Source: Sphingobacterium sp.
GTDB lineage: Bacteria; Bacteroidota; Bacteroidia; Sphingobacteriales; Sphingobacteriaceae
Assembly: GCA_022712315.1 (NCBI GenBank)
Contig: JALAGS010000116.1
Coordinates: forward strand, 119,097 to 183,096
Length of the DNA: 64,000 nucleotides
Direction of reading: 5' to 3'
Part shown: positions 25,858 to 35,327 of the stretch, piece by piece
How the letters are laid out: each line of letters starts with the position of its first letter
How positions within the stretch are numbered: position 1 is the first letter of the stretch
Notes under the pieces: model-generated
Told to the model about the DNA's origin: nothing
Database searches by the model: none
The model's input: the letters and a program-made list of their open reading frames with translations, nothing else
Program-made: the position numbers and the translations under genes

Positions 25858-28815
25858 ATGAAAAGGTTGCTATTTATTTTTTGTTGCCTGCTGCTTTCAT
25901 TCAGTACCTATGCTCAAATGGGGAGGAAGACTTTTAGTTTTAACGCTGACTGGCGTTACCACATCGGCGATGTAAGCGAAGCTTCTGTTGCAGCCTTCGA
26001 TGATCGTGCATGGAAACAGGTTGTCTTGCCTCAAGCATGGAACGAAGATGAAGCTTTCGCAAAAGCAATACATGACCTTTCGGCAAATGTTGTTTGGTAC
26101 CGAAAAAAGTTTACTATTCCCAAGGGAATTACTTCTGATAAGGTCTTTCTGGAATTTGAGGGGATTCGCTTCGGTGGAGAATTTTATCTTAACGGGAAAT
26201 TTATAGGGCGTCATGAAAATGGTGTAATGGCAGCGGGATTCGATCTTTCAGACCTGATTGATAGAGGGGGCGAAAATACCCTGGCCATACGCATAGACAA
26301 TAGCTGGAGCTATCGTGAAAAGGTAACAAATAGCACTTATCAATGGAACGATAAAAACTTTAACGCAAACTATGGCGGAATTCCAAAGAATGTGTGGATC
26401 CACTTTGCTTCAAAAATTTATCAGACTTTACCCTTGTATTCCAATTTAAAGACTACGGGTGTTTACGTGTATGCGAAAAACATGAACATTCCTAAAAAGA
26501 CATTGGATCTTTTTGTTTCTTCCGAGGTGAAAAATGAAACCGATAAATCGAGCTTGGTAGATTTTGTTGCCGAAATACGTAATGCCGAAGGGAAATTGGT
26601 GAAAACATTTTCAAAAAAGTTCAATCTTCCTCCCAATCAAACACAGCAATTGACTATGAACTCAGCCATGAATCAGGTTAATTTTTGGAGTTGGGGCTAC
26701 GGCTATCTCTATACGGTTACGACAAAAATTGTACAGGACAACAAAACTATAGACGCTGTACAAACGAAAACAGGATTTCGGAAAACGGCATTTAAAGATG
26801 GGATGGTATATCTGAATGATCAGGTATTGATGATGAAGGGCTATGCACAGCGTACAAGTAATGAATGGCCTGCTGTTGGTTTGTCTGTAGCGCCTTGGTT
26901 AAGTGATTTTTGCAATGGGCTGATGGTCAAGAGCAATGCCAATTTGGTTCGTTGGATGCACGTGACACCGTGGAAACAGGATGTCGAATCCTGTGACCGT
27001 GTGGGATTGATGCAAATGTTGCCTGCTGGAGATGCCGAAAAAGATACGCAAGGTCGACGTTGGGAACAGCGAACTGAGCTGATGCGTGATGCAATTATCT
27101 ATTATAGGAACAATCCCAGTGTTCTATTTTATGAATGTGGAAACGAGTCGATTTCGGAAGAGCATATGGCGGAGATGAAAGCTATCCGCGATCAATACGA
27201 TCCAGCTGGTGGGCGAGCCATTGGTTCACGCGAAATGTTGGATAGTAAGATTGCGGAATATGGTGGTGAAATGCTATATATCAATAAAAGTGCGCGACAC
27301 CCGATGATTGCAACAGAGTACATGCGGGACGAGGCCTTACGTAAATATTGGGACGAATTGAGTTATCCGTTTCACAAGGATGGTGAAGGACCACTTTATA
27401 AAGGCGTAGATGCCAGTGATTATAACAGGAATCAAGATAGTTATGTCACTGAAGCTGTACATCGTTGGTGGGAATATTGGAAAATGCGTCCTGGTACTGG
27501 TGATCGCGTAAATTCAGGCGGTGTCAATATTATTTTTTCGGATTCCAATACCCATTTTAGGGGAAAAGAGAACTACAGAAGAAGCGGCGAAGTAGATGCC
27601 ATGCGTATTCCCAAAGACGCTTATTATGCCCATCAGGTTATGTGGGATGGCTGGATTGCTCCAGATCCAAAAGGATTACATCTGGTTGGGCACTGGAACT
27701 ATGCTCCTGGAACGAAAAAAGATGTATTGGTTATTTCTGCTGCTGATCGGGTAGAGTTGTCTGTGAACGGTAAGATACAGGGAGAGGCCGAAAAGCTATA
27801 TGATTTCCTATACCGTTTTCCAGCTGTTGAGTTTGAGTCCGGCGTATTGACGGCAAAATCATTCACAAAGGATGGAAAGTTGTTAAATAAAAAGGAACTA
27901 AAGACAATAGGAGAACCTTATAAAATCCGTCTGACGGCACAGCATGGTAAAAATGGCTTATTTGCTGATGGTAATGATATGGTATTGGCAGAAGTTGAGG
28001 TGCTTGACAAAAACGGATTACGTTGTCCATTGGCTTCAAACAGAATAGATTTTAACTTGGATGGACCGATGGATTGGCGCGGTGGAATTGCACAGGGGCC
28101 TGATAACTATATTTTAGCTCGATCGCTGCCGGTAGAGGCGGGGATAAATCGCGTATTACTTCGTACGCAGTACGATAAATCTGGGCGGGTGGTGTTGAAG
28201 GCGATATCTAATGGACTTTTATCAGATTCAGCCGTGTGGACGGTGCAACCTATCAAAACGTTGGGGAATTATTTTGTAAAAGAATCTAATAAAAATTTAC
28301 CATCATTCTTAGAACGGGGGCCGAGTCCAGCGAAAGCTACTTTGGTCCAGCTGAAAAAAAGCCTCAAAATCCGCACAGCGACAGCTGGAGCTAACCTAGA
28401 GAAAGTGGGACAATCCTACGATGATAATGAGCTGTCGGATTGGGTCAATGATGGGCAGCTAGGCACTGCTTGGATTACATACACCTTAGAAGAGAAATCT
28501 GCTATTGATGAAGTCGATTTGAAATTAAATAATTTTAGGTCAAGATCGTATCCATTGCAGATTTTTGTGGACGAGAAACTTGTGTTTGATGGAAATACGG
28601 ATGTGACGTTAGGCTACTGTACATTGTCATTTCCACGTACGTGGGGAGAAAAATTAACCATTAAGCTGAAAAACGCACCTTTTACCGCGAGGGAAAACAA
28701 CCAGGTAGAAATGGGCGGTAAGAAACTTGATGATGGTGTGGCCCGTAACGACGCCAATGCTAAAGGTACACTAAGTATTATTGAAGCCGATATACATCAA
28801 GTACTGGCTAATTAA
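25858..28815 (+). CDS. GH2-family exo-beta-glycosidase
   Basis: A 985-residue secreted enzyme (signal peptide ending at STYAQ). Domains: jelly roll (FNADWRYHIGD, FEGIRFGGEFYLNGKFIG), immunoglobulin-like domain, TIM barrel with acid/base Glu430 in YECGNES and likely nucleophile Glu487 in MIATEYMRD, then at least two more beta domains, the last one like a carbohydrate-binding discoidin fold (SDWVNDGQLGTAWITY). GH2 specificity ranges over beta-galactosidase, beta-glucuronidase and alpha-arabinopyranosidase, and cannot be settled here. It has a 125-bp gap upstream and the mutarotase 40 bp downstream. Confidence 0.87.
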   Translation: MKRLLFIFCCLLLSFSTYAQMGRKTFSFNADWRYHIGDVSEASVAAFDDRAWKQVVLPQAWNEDEAFAKAIHDLSANVVWYRKKFTIPKGITSDKVFLEFEGIRFGGEFYLNGKFIGRHENGVMAAGFDLSDLIDRGGENTLAIRIDNSWSYREKVTNSTYQWNDKNFNANYGGIPKNVWIHFASKIYQTLPLYSNLKTTGVYVYAKNMNIPKKTLDLFVSSEVKNETDKSSLVDFVAEIRNAEGKLVKTFSKKFNLPPNQTQQLTMNSAMNQVNFWSWGYGYLYTVTTKIVQDNKTIDAVQTKTGFRKTAFKDGMVYLNDQVLMMKGYAQRTSNEWPAVGLSVAPWLSDFCNGLMVKSNANLVRWMHVTPWKQDVESCDRVGLMQMLPAGDAEKDTQGRRWEQRTELMRDAIIYYRNNPSVLFYECGNESISEEHMAEMKAIRDQYDPAGGRAIGSREMLDSKIAEYGGEMLYINKSARHPMIATEYMRDEALRKYWDELSYPFHKDGEGPLYKGVDASDYNRNQDSYVTEAVHRWWEYWKMRPGTGDRVNSGGVNIIFSDSNTHFRGKENYRRSGEVDAMRIPKDAYYAHQVMWDGWIAPDPKGLHLVGHWNYAPGTKKDVLVISAADRVELSVNGKIQGEAEKLYDFLYRFPAVEFESGVLTAKSFTKDGKLLNKKELKTIGEPYKIRLTAQHGKNGLFADGNDMVLAEVEVLDKNGLRCPLASNRIDFNLDGPMDWRGGIAQGPDNYILARSLPVEAGINRVLLRTQYDKSGRVVLKAISNGLLSDSAVWTVQPIKTLGNYFVKESNKNLPSFLERGPSPAKATLVQLKKSLKIRTATAGANLEKVGQSYDDNELSDWVNDGQLGTAWITYTLEEKSAIDEVDLKLNNFRSRSYPLQIFVDEKLVFDGNTDVTLGYCTLSFPRTWGEKLTIKLKNAPFTARENNQVEMGGKKLDDGVARNDANAKGTLSIIEADIHQVLAN

Positions 28816-28855
28816 GCATGTGCAGTAACAATAATTAATTGACTACTTAAAAAAG

Positions 28856-29167
28856 ATGGAAAAAATAGCATTTAAGATGAAATTGAAGCCGGGCATGTCC
28901 GCGGAGTACAAGCGCAGACATGATGCGATCTGGCCAGAATTAATAACCTTATTGCGCGAAAACGGAGTGTCTGATTATAGCATTTTTTTGGATGAGGAAA
29001 CGGATACTTTATTTGCTGTTCAGTACTTGGCGGGGCATTCGTCACAGGAATTGGGGAAAGAAGCTATTGTTCAGCAGTGGTGGGACTATATGTATGATAT
29101 CATGGATGTACATGCCGATCATTCTCCGGTATCGGTCAGTTTGAAAAAGGTATTTCACATGGATTAG
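28856..29167 (+). CDS. rhaM: L-rhamnose mutarotase
   Basis: A 103-residue ferredoxin-like alpha/beta protein that interconverts alpha and beta anomers of L-rhamnose. Recognisable features are KMKLKPGMSAEYKRRHDAIW with His22 at the catalytic position, WPEL, LFAVQYL and a C-terminal QQWWDYMYDIMDVHADHSP. It has no signal peptide, so it acts in the cytoplasm, unlike almost all its neighbours. Its position directly before the GH106 rhamnosidase (12 bp) supports release and use of rhamnose as the output of this operon. Confidence 0.93.
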   Translation: MEKIAFKMKLKPGMSAEYKRRHDAIWPELITLLRENGVSDYSIFLDEETDTLFAVQYLAGHSSQELGKEAIVQQWWDYMYDIMDVHADHSPVSVSLKKVFHMD

Positions 29168-29179
29168 CCCAATTTTAAC

Positions 29180-31921
29180 ATGAAGAAAATTTATATATCA
29201 TTAGTACTTGCCTGTAATCTGTTGGCGTCTGGTCGAAGTATTGCACAAGATCTATGGCCAGCAGTTACTAAAGAAATGAAGCCTTGGACACGTTGGTGGT
29301 GGCTTGGTTCGGCTGTGGATCGACCTAATCTCGAACGTGAATTAACCTTATTTGACAAAAGTGGTTTTGGCGGTGTAGAAATAACACCGATTTATGGTGC
29401 TAAAGGATTTGAATCCAGCTACCTGAATTTTCTTTCACCACAATGGATGAATATGTTGGGTGTAACAACGGATAAGGCCAATGCCCTGGGAATGGGAGTG
29501 GACATTAATCTAGGTACGGGATGGCCATTCGGGGGACCTCAAATCAAAGAAAAGGATGCCGCTACCAAATTAATCCTGGATGAATTTGAACTAAAAAAAG
29601 GTGAAAGGATCACATTTCCCCTACAACCTAAGGATCCTAAACAACATTATTTCTTGCTGCAGGCTTTACGGGCATTTAGATCCGACAATAGTGAGATTAA
29701 ACTGGATGATTATATTTCAAAGACCACTGGAACATGGGAAGCGCCTGCCGATATTCGTCTATTAGCTGTCTTTTCTGGTAGAACGGGCCAGAAAGTCAAA
29801 CGTGCAGCACCTGGGGGAGCGGGATATACGCTGGATCACCTTGGGAAGCAATCTGTCGCATCTTATTTCAATAGATTTGCCGAAGCTTTTAAGGACAAGC
29901 CATTGCATGTGCGTGCTTTTTTTAACGATAGCTACGAAGTATATGGGGCAAATTGGACGGATGAGTTTTTGCAATCATTTGAACGGATAAAAGGATACAA
30001 ACTACAAGATAACCTTCTAGATTTTGCAGGTAAAGGTACGGATGAAGCCAAAACAGCAGGCCTTAAATCGGATTATCGTGAAGTTGTGAATGCACTGCTT
30101 GCCCAGAATTTCTTGATCCCGTTTACGGATTTTGCCCATAGCTATAGTGCGATTTCAAAAAATCAAGCCCATGGATCTCCAGGAAATCTGATTGATTTGT
30201 ATGCGGATACCGATATTGCGGAGTGTGAAACCTTTGGATCCAGCAGTTTCGATATTCCCGGATTAAGGCGCGACACTGCTGACATCCGTAATGTGGATCC
30301 AGATCCTATGATGGCAAAATTTGCGACATCGGCAACTAATGTATACGGTAAAAAATATACTTCTTCGGAAACATTCACCTGGCTGACGGAACATTTTAAA
30401 ACCTCCTTGTCACAAACGAAACCGGAAGTCGAACAACTATTCCTCGCTGGGGTGAATCATGTGTTCTATCACGGGACAACCTATTCGCCGAAAAATGTAC
30501 CTTTTCCAGGATGGTTGTTCTATGCTTCCGTTAATTTTGTTCCGCAAAATTCGTTTTGGGACCACCTAACTGGTTTGAATCAATATATTACGCGTGTGCA
30601 ATCCATCTTGCAATCTACTCGTGCCGACAATGAACTGCTGGTATATTGGCCTGTTTATGATATTTGGAATAATGCCAAGGGAATGGATAAGGCATTAAAG
30701 GTTCATGATGTTGACGAGTGGTTACATCCAACGCAATTTTATAAACAAAGTGTTCAGCTGCAGAAACAGGGGTATAGCTTTGATTTTGCTACAGATAAAA
30801 TTCTGGCGGGAACTACAGTAAACAACGGAAAATTGCAAACTTCGAAGGATGCGATCCCTTATCGAGCAATTTATATTCCTGCCTGTCATTATTTTTCTGA
30901 AGTGACGCTGCAGAAAATCTTGGAAATGGCCGACCAAGGAGCAACTATTATCTTCCAGCAATTACCGCAAGCGGTCCCTGGATATAACCAAATAGAGGAA
31001 CGCCGTACACTGTTCAATAAATTAATTGCATCGCTAGGTTTCGAAAAGGATAAAGCGAACCAGTATACAGCTTTTGGACGAGGCAAAATATATCTTACTA
31101 CAGATGTCAATTCGGCACTCGAAACAGAAGAGATCACACCAGAACGGATAAACCAAACGGGGCTGAAGTTTTCGCGAAGAGCTGCTGGTAACGACAGATA
31201 TTACTATTTGGTCAATCATAGTGGACAGACCGTTGATCGTAGCATTACATTAAATGCACAGACAGCACATTATTCTTTATTGGATCCCCAGACCGGGCTG
31301 ACCTATCAGTTGCCATCATCTGACGGCAAAATACGGGTGCAGATTCCATCGGGCTATTCCTGGATAGTCTTAGCGTCAGAGCAACAAGCTAGGGAACCTT
31401 TCCGCTATCAGGACGAGTTAAACCAAGTGGCCCAATTAGACCGAGATTGGAAAGTAAGTTTTATGGCTGGAGGGCCTGTTTTACCAAAGGCTGAAAGGCT
31501 TGATCAACTATCCTCCTGGACAGAATGGGGGGACAAAGATGCTGTCAATTTTTCCGGCACAGGAGCTTATGAAACAACAATTTCTATCAATAAGGATCCA
31601 TCAAAATCCTACCTACTGAAGTTGGGACGTGTTGCCGAAAGTGCAAAGGTCTATATCAATGGAAAGGAGGCGGGTTTGTTATGGTCAATTCCGTTTCAAT
31701 TGGATATTACCAATATGTTGGTAAACGGCGAAAACAAGATTCGCATAGAAGTTGCCAATTTAATGGCAAACCGAATCAGCTATTTGGACCGCAAAAAAGT
31801 TGCCTGGCGTAATTATCACGAAATCAATTTCGTCAATATCAATTATAAAGATTTTGACGCTAGTAATTGGAAGCCCATGGAAAGTGGTCTGATTGGCCCT
31901 GTGACCATTTGGAGTTATTAA
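29180..31921 (+). CDS. GH106-family alpha-L-rhamnosidase
   Basis: The enzyme removes terminal alpha-L-rhamnose, here from rhamnogalacturonan oligosaccharides. The 913-residue secreted protein (signal peptide ending at SIAQ) carries the GH106 markers KPWTRWWWLGSAVDRPNLE, GFGGVEITPIYGAKG, DINLGTGWPFGGP, FNDSYEVYGANWT, ECETFGSSSF, KYTSSETFTWLTEH and GVNHVFYHGTTY, then C-terminal beta-sandwich domains ending in KVAWRNYHEINFVNINYKDF. It closes the operon, with a terminator 27 bp past the stop. Confidence 0.94.
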   Translation: MKKIYISLVLACNLLASGRSIAQDLWPAVTKEMKPWTRWWWLGSAVDRPNLERELTLFDKSGFGGVEITPIYGAKGFESSYLNFLSPQWMNMLGVTTDKANALGMGVDINLGTGWPFGGPQIKEKDAATKLILDEFELKKGERITFPLQPKDPKQHYFLLQALRAFRSDNSEIKLDDYISKTTGTWEAPADIRLLAVFSGRTGQKVKRAAPGGAGYTLDHLGKQSVASYFNRFAEAFKDKPLHVRAFFNDSYEVYGANWTDEFLQSFERIKGYKLQDNLLDFAGKGTDEAKTAGLKSDYREVVNALLAQNFLIPFTDFAHSYSAISKNQAHGSPGNLIDLYADTDIAECETFGSSSFDIPGLRRDTADIRNVDPDPMMAKFATSATNVYGKKYTSSETFTWLTEHFKTSLSQTKPEVEQLFLAGVNHVFYHGTTYSPKNVPFPGWLFYASVNFVPQNSFWDHLTGLNQYITRVQSILQSTRADNELLVYWPVYDIWNNAKGMDKALKVHDVDEWLHPTQFYKQSVQLQKQGYSFDFATDKILAGTTVNNGKLQTSKDAIPYRAIYIPACHYFSEVTLQKILEMADQGATIIFQQLPQAVPGYNQIEERRTLFNKLIASLGFEKDKANQYTAFGRGKIYLTTDVNSALETEEITPERINQTGLKFSRRAAGNDRYYYLVNHSGQTVDRSITLNAQTAHYSLLDPQTGLTYQLPSSDGKIRVQIPSGYSWIVLASEQQAREPFRYQDELNQVAQLDRDWKVSFMAGGPVLPKAERLDQLSSWTEWGDKDAVNFSGTGAYETTISINKDPSKSYLLKLGRVAESAKVYINGKEAGLLWSIPFQLDITNMLVNGENKIRIEVANLMANRISYLDRKKVAWRNYHEINFVNINYKDFDASNWKPMESGLIGPVTIWSY

Positions 31922-31947
31922 AAGCAAAAAGCAGTAAGCACTATTGA

Positions 31948-31978
31948 AAGCCTCGTTGTATACGAGGCTTTTTTTTTG
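31948..31978 (+). terminator. Terminator of the backbone operon
   Basis: A 9-bp perfect stem (AAGCCTCGT / ACGAGGCTT) with a 5-nt loop and a run of ten T after GH106. Confidence 0.9.
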
Positions 31979-32003
31979 ACTTTACTTTTTACAATTTCGA
32001 TCG

Positions 32004-32051
32004 TTAAAATGTGCAAAATAGAAAGCATATCGAGTTTTTTAAAATGTGCAA
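32004..32051. repeat. Pair of 13-bp direct repeats upstream of SusC
   Basis: TTAAAATGTGCAA occurs at 32004-32016 and again at 32039-32051, 35 bp apart, just upstream of the CAGGAT module at 32064. Both are followed by a TAG within four bases. They may be a second regulator's sites. Confidence 0.45.
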
Positions 32052-32063
32052 TTAGCTGGTTAT

Positions 32064-32108
32064 CATGTAAGTTCAGGATGGTTAATCAAATGAGTTCTTT
32101 TAAATTGA
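32064..32108 (+). promoter_or_regulatory. CAGGAT promoter module before the second SusC/SusD pair
   Basis: CATGTA (32064) and CAGGAT (32074) are 10 bp apart; TAAATTGA (32101-32108) starts 27 bp after the latter. This copy has the weakest first half-site and the weakest -7 match of the set. The leader would be about 35 nt. Confidence 0.55.
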
Positions 32109-32149
32109 TTTACCAATATAAATCAGATTAATAATTAAAAGCTCAATCC

Positions 32150-35100
32150 ATGAAAAACATAATGCGATATGGAGCCATAGTCATGGCTCAAATGGCTTTT
32201 ACACATGTATTGTACGCACAGGAGACACTGAAGGGGAAAATTGTTGATAATAAAAATCAGCCGATCAGTGGTGTTACAATTCAGGTAAATGGCAAAAATG
32301 AAGGGACAAGCAGTCAAAATGGTGAATTCAGTATTCATGCAAAGTCCGGTGATAATATTGTGTTTCGTTCTGTGGAATACGAGCAGAAAGAAGTCCGCGT
32401 ATCAACCTTAGCGTTTCTACGTGTTGAGATGGTGCCGAAACAAGAAGCATTGGACGAGGTTGTCGTCATTGGTTATGGATCCCAAAAACGAACTAATCTT
32501 ATCGCACCGGTTTCAAAGTTTAATGCTGAAAATCTCGATGAACGTCCTATTGCACGGGTTGATCAAGCTCTTATCGGACAGATGTCTGGCGTACGGGTCA
32601 AGCAATCTACGGGTGTTCCCGGAAAGGGCTTAAGTGTACAGGTCAGGGGATCGGGCTCTATTACCGCTGGTAGCGAACCCTTGTATGTTATAGATGGTTT
32701 CCCATTATCAACAGCCGCACAGAATGGTTCAGGAAACTATGCCTCGGGAAATCCCTTGGATAATATGAACCCCAATGATATTGAATCTGTGGAGGTCCTA
32801 AAAGATGCTTCTGCAGCTGCAATCTATGGATCCCGTGCCGCAAACGGCGTTGTTCTGATCACCACAAAACGAGGTAAGAGCGGCCAGGCTAAAGTAAGTC
32901 TTAATTCCTATGTGGGTATTTCCGAGGCTTATAAGAAATTGGATATGTTAAATGGTGAGGAGTGGATAGATAGAGCGGTAGAGATGATCAATTCGCAATG
33001 GGAAGCCTCGGGTGCGGGAAGATTAGCAAGTCAAAGCAATGCGGAACGACGAAAAATATTGGGGCTCGCCGACGGGAAATATAATACATCTTATATGTAT
33101 GACGACCGTTGGTTGGAACCCGGACATCCTGGACTTTACCTCATTAACTGGCAGGACGAAGCGTATCGGAAAGGAGTGATCCAAAATTACCAAGTCGCGG
33201 CCTCGGGAGCGACAGAATTTGTCAATTATTATGTCTCCGGGAATTATCTTAATCAGCAGGGTATTGTGAAAGGCTTGGATTATAAGAACTATACTGCAAG
33301 GGCTAACGTTGAAGTGAAACCGAATAAGAAATTCGCATTCGGTTTAAACCTAGCACCTACTTATTCTATTGGAAATGACCCAGGTGTGGAAGGAAAGGAT
33401 AATATCATGCATCAGATTTATTCGATGTCACCGGTTCAGGATCATCCTGCAGGAACAGTAAACGTTTTTGACAATGAAAAATATCCTTGGAGCACTTCAA
33501 CAAATGATCCCATTGCCAAATTGAATTATTATATCGGGGAGAACAAAATTTCACGTTTACTGGGAACAGTTTACGGACAGTACAATATCCTTGATAACTT
33601 CAATTTTAAGACTACGGTCAATTTGGATCAAACCGATAGCCGGAGCAATAGATTTCAGCCTTATACTGTAGGTGGAACTTTGGCTAATCGAACCAATAAC
33701 CCAAATCAAGCCACGTATGGCTCCAATAGCGTTTACCGAAAGCAAACCTTTGTGAATGAAAATACCTTAAATTATCACCTCAATATCGACAGACATGATA
33801 TCACTGCTTTGTTGGGACAAGCCTATAACTTTGATAAGCTTGAAACTTCTACCATCACCTCGCAGGGGGGGTATACCAATAGTTCTATAACAACTTTGAA
33901 CGGCGCAGTTGCGACAGTGGCTTCAACAGGTGCAACACAAAGTGTCTTGCTGTCTTACTTTGGCCGGGTTCAATATGCCTATGACGGTAAGTATTTGCTA
34001 TCTGGAAGTATTCGTCGGGACGGCTCATCGCGTTTTGGATCCAATACAAAATGGGGCTGGTTTCCCTCGCTGTCCATGGGCTGGCGTTTATCACAGGAGG
34101 ATTTCATGAAACCAATCACCTTTATCAATGAGTTGAAATTACGCGGAAGTTATGGTGAATCTGGGAATAATAATATCGGTGATTACAGCAGTATTGCTTT
34201 GTTGGGCTTTTATAATTATTCGTTAAATGGCCTTTCGGCATCTGGGCAGGCGCCCAGTAATATCATTAATCCGGATCTAAAATGGGAAAAATCCCGGACT
34301 TATGATATTGGGTTGGATTTTGGCCTCTTAGGCTCACGCATCACCGGTTCATTTGATTTGTATACACGCAAAAGCAGTGATTTATTATTAAACGTCCCTT
34401 CCATGCTGGCGACCGGTTTTTCTTCCTATCTGGATAATGCCGGCGAAGTAAAAAGTAAGGGTTGGGATTTCGAGATCACTTCCCATCAGATCAGAAAATC
34501 GGATTTTTCGTGGTCTACTTCTTTTAACATCAGTCATAATTCCAATAAGGTAACAAAACTTGATGGTGAGCAAAAAGAAATCTTAATTCCGTCTTCGTTC
34601 GATATCCAGCATAGCCTTTTACGGATTGGTGAGCCAATGTATAGTATTTATGTTGTTAAACAAGACGGTATATTAAGTCAGGCGGATATTGATGCTGGGG
34701 CGGCATTGTATGGTAGCCAAAAGGCAGGTGATCCAAAATATGTGGATGCCAACGGGGATGGTGTGATCGACGCGAATGACCGTGTGATTGTGGGGCATCC
34801 AAACCCTAGCTATGTATGGGGAATAACCAACAACTTTAAGTATAAGAATTTTGACCTGAGTTTTATGTTCCAAGGCCAGAATGGAGGTCATATCTATTCC
34901 TTATTAGGAAGGGCATTGGGACGTACGGGCCAAGGATCATCGGACAATGCACTTGGTTTTTATCGGGATAGATGGCGTTCAGAAGAGGAGCCTGGAGAAG
35001 GCCGTGTTGGAAAAGCTTATTCAACGTTTGGGCGGATTAAAAATACAGATTGGCTGTATTCCTCGGATTATTGGCGCCTACGCAACGTCACTCTTGGTTA

Positions 35101-35323
35101 TAATATAAAAGACCTGAAGTTGGGAAGTCAGTCCAAACTTAGTTTAGTCCGTTTATTCGTGACATTGGAAAATTTTTGGGGAAAGGACAAATATGACGGC
35201 GGTGTAAATCCAGAATCTTCAAATACAAATCTAAGCGGAAGCGCTGATTATCCCGAGGCGGGTGATTATGGTGGCCTGGCGATTCCCAAGACAGTAACAT
35301 TTGGTTTAAACGTAAATTTTTAG
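32150..35323 (+). CDS. SusC/RagA-family TonB-dependent outer-membrane receptor
   Basis: An importer of oligosaccharides of normal length (1057 residues). Signal peptide to about VLYAQ, regulatory-like domain (LKGKIVDNKNQPISGVTIQV), the linker signature LDEVVVIGYGSQKRTNL, plug (GSGSITAGSEPLYVIDGFPL, VEVLKDASAAAIYGSRAANG) and a beta-barrel ending in TFGLNVNF. It pairs with the SusD gene 4 bp downstream. Unlike typical SusC, the substrate-side plug loop includes an insert TAAQNGSGNYASGN. Own promoter and terminator make this pair an independent unit. Confidence 0.95.
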   Translation: MKNIMRYGAIVMAQMAFTHVLYAQETLKGKIVDNKNQPISGVTIQVNGKNEGTSSQNGEFSIHAKSGDNIVFRSVEYEQKEVRVSTLAFLRVEMVPKQEALDEVVVIGYGSQKRTNLIAPVSKFNAENLDERPIARVDQALIGQMSGVRVKQSTGVPGKGLSVQVRGSGSITAGSEPLYVIDGFPLSTAAQNGSGNYASGNPLDNMNPNDIESVEVLKDASAAAIYGSRAANGVVLITTKRGKSGQAKVSLNSYVGISEAYKKLDMLNGEEWIDRAVEMINSQWEASGAGRLASQSNAERRKILGLADGKYNTSYMYDDRWLEPGHPGLYLINWQDEAYRKGVIQNYQVAASGATEFVNYYVSGNYLNQQGIVKGLDYKNYTARANVEVKPNKKFAFGLNLAPTYSIGNDPGVEGKDNIMHQIYSMSPVQDHPAGTVNVFDNEKYPWSTSTNDPIAKLNYYIGENKISRLLGTVYGQYNILDNFNFKTTVNLDQTDSRSNRFQPYTVGGTLANRTNNPNQATYGSNSVYRKQTFVNENTLNYHLNIDRHDITALLGQAYNFDKLETSTITSQGGYTNSSITTLNGAVATVASTGATQSVLLSYFGRVQYAYDGKYLLSGSIRRDGSSRFGSNTKWGWFPSLSMGWRLSQEDFMKPITFINELKLRGSYGESGNNNIGDYSSIALLGFYNYSLNGLSASGQAPSNIINPDLKWEKSRTYDIGLDFGLLGSRITGSFDLYTRKSSDLLLNVPSMLATGFSSYLDNAGEVKSKGWDFEITSHQIRKSDFSWSTSFNISHNSNKVTKLDGEQKEILIPSSFDIQHSLLRIGEPMYSIYVVKQDGILSQADIDAGAALYGSQKAGDPKYVDANGDGVIDANDRVIVGHPNPSYVWGITNNFKYKNFDLSFMFQGQNGGHIYSLLGRALGRTGQGSSDNALGFYRDRWRSEEEPGEGRVGKAYSTFGRIKNTDWLYSSDYWRLRNVTLGYNIKDLKLGSQSKLSLVRLFVTLENFWGKDKYDGGVNPESSNTNLSGSADYPEAGDYGGLAIPKTVTFGLNVNF

Positions 35324-35327
35324 AACG

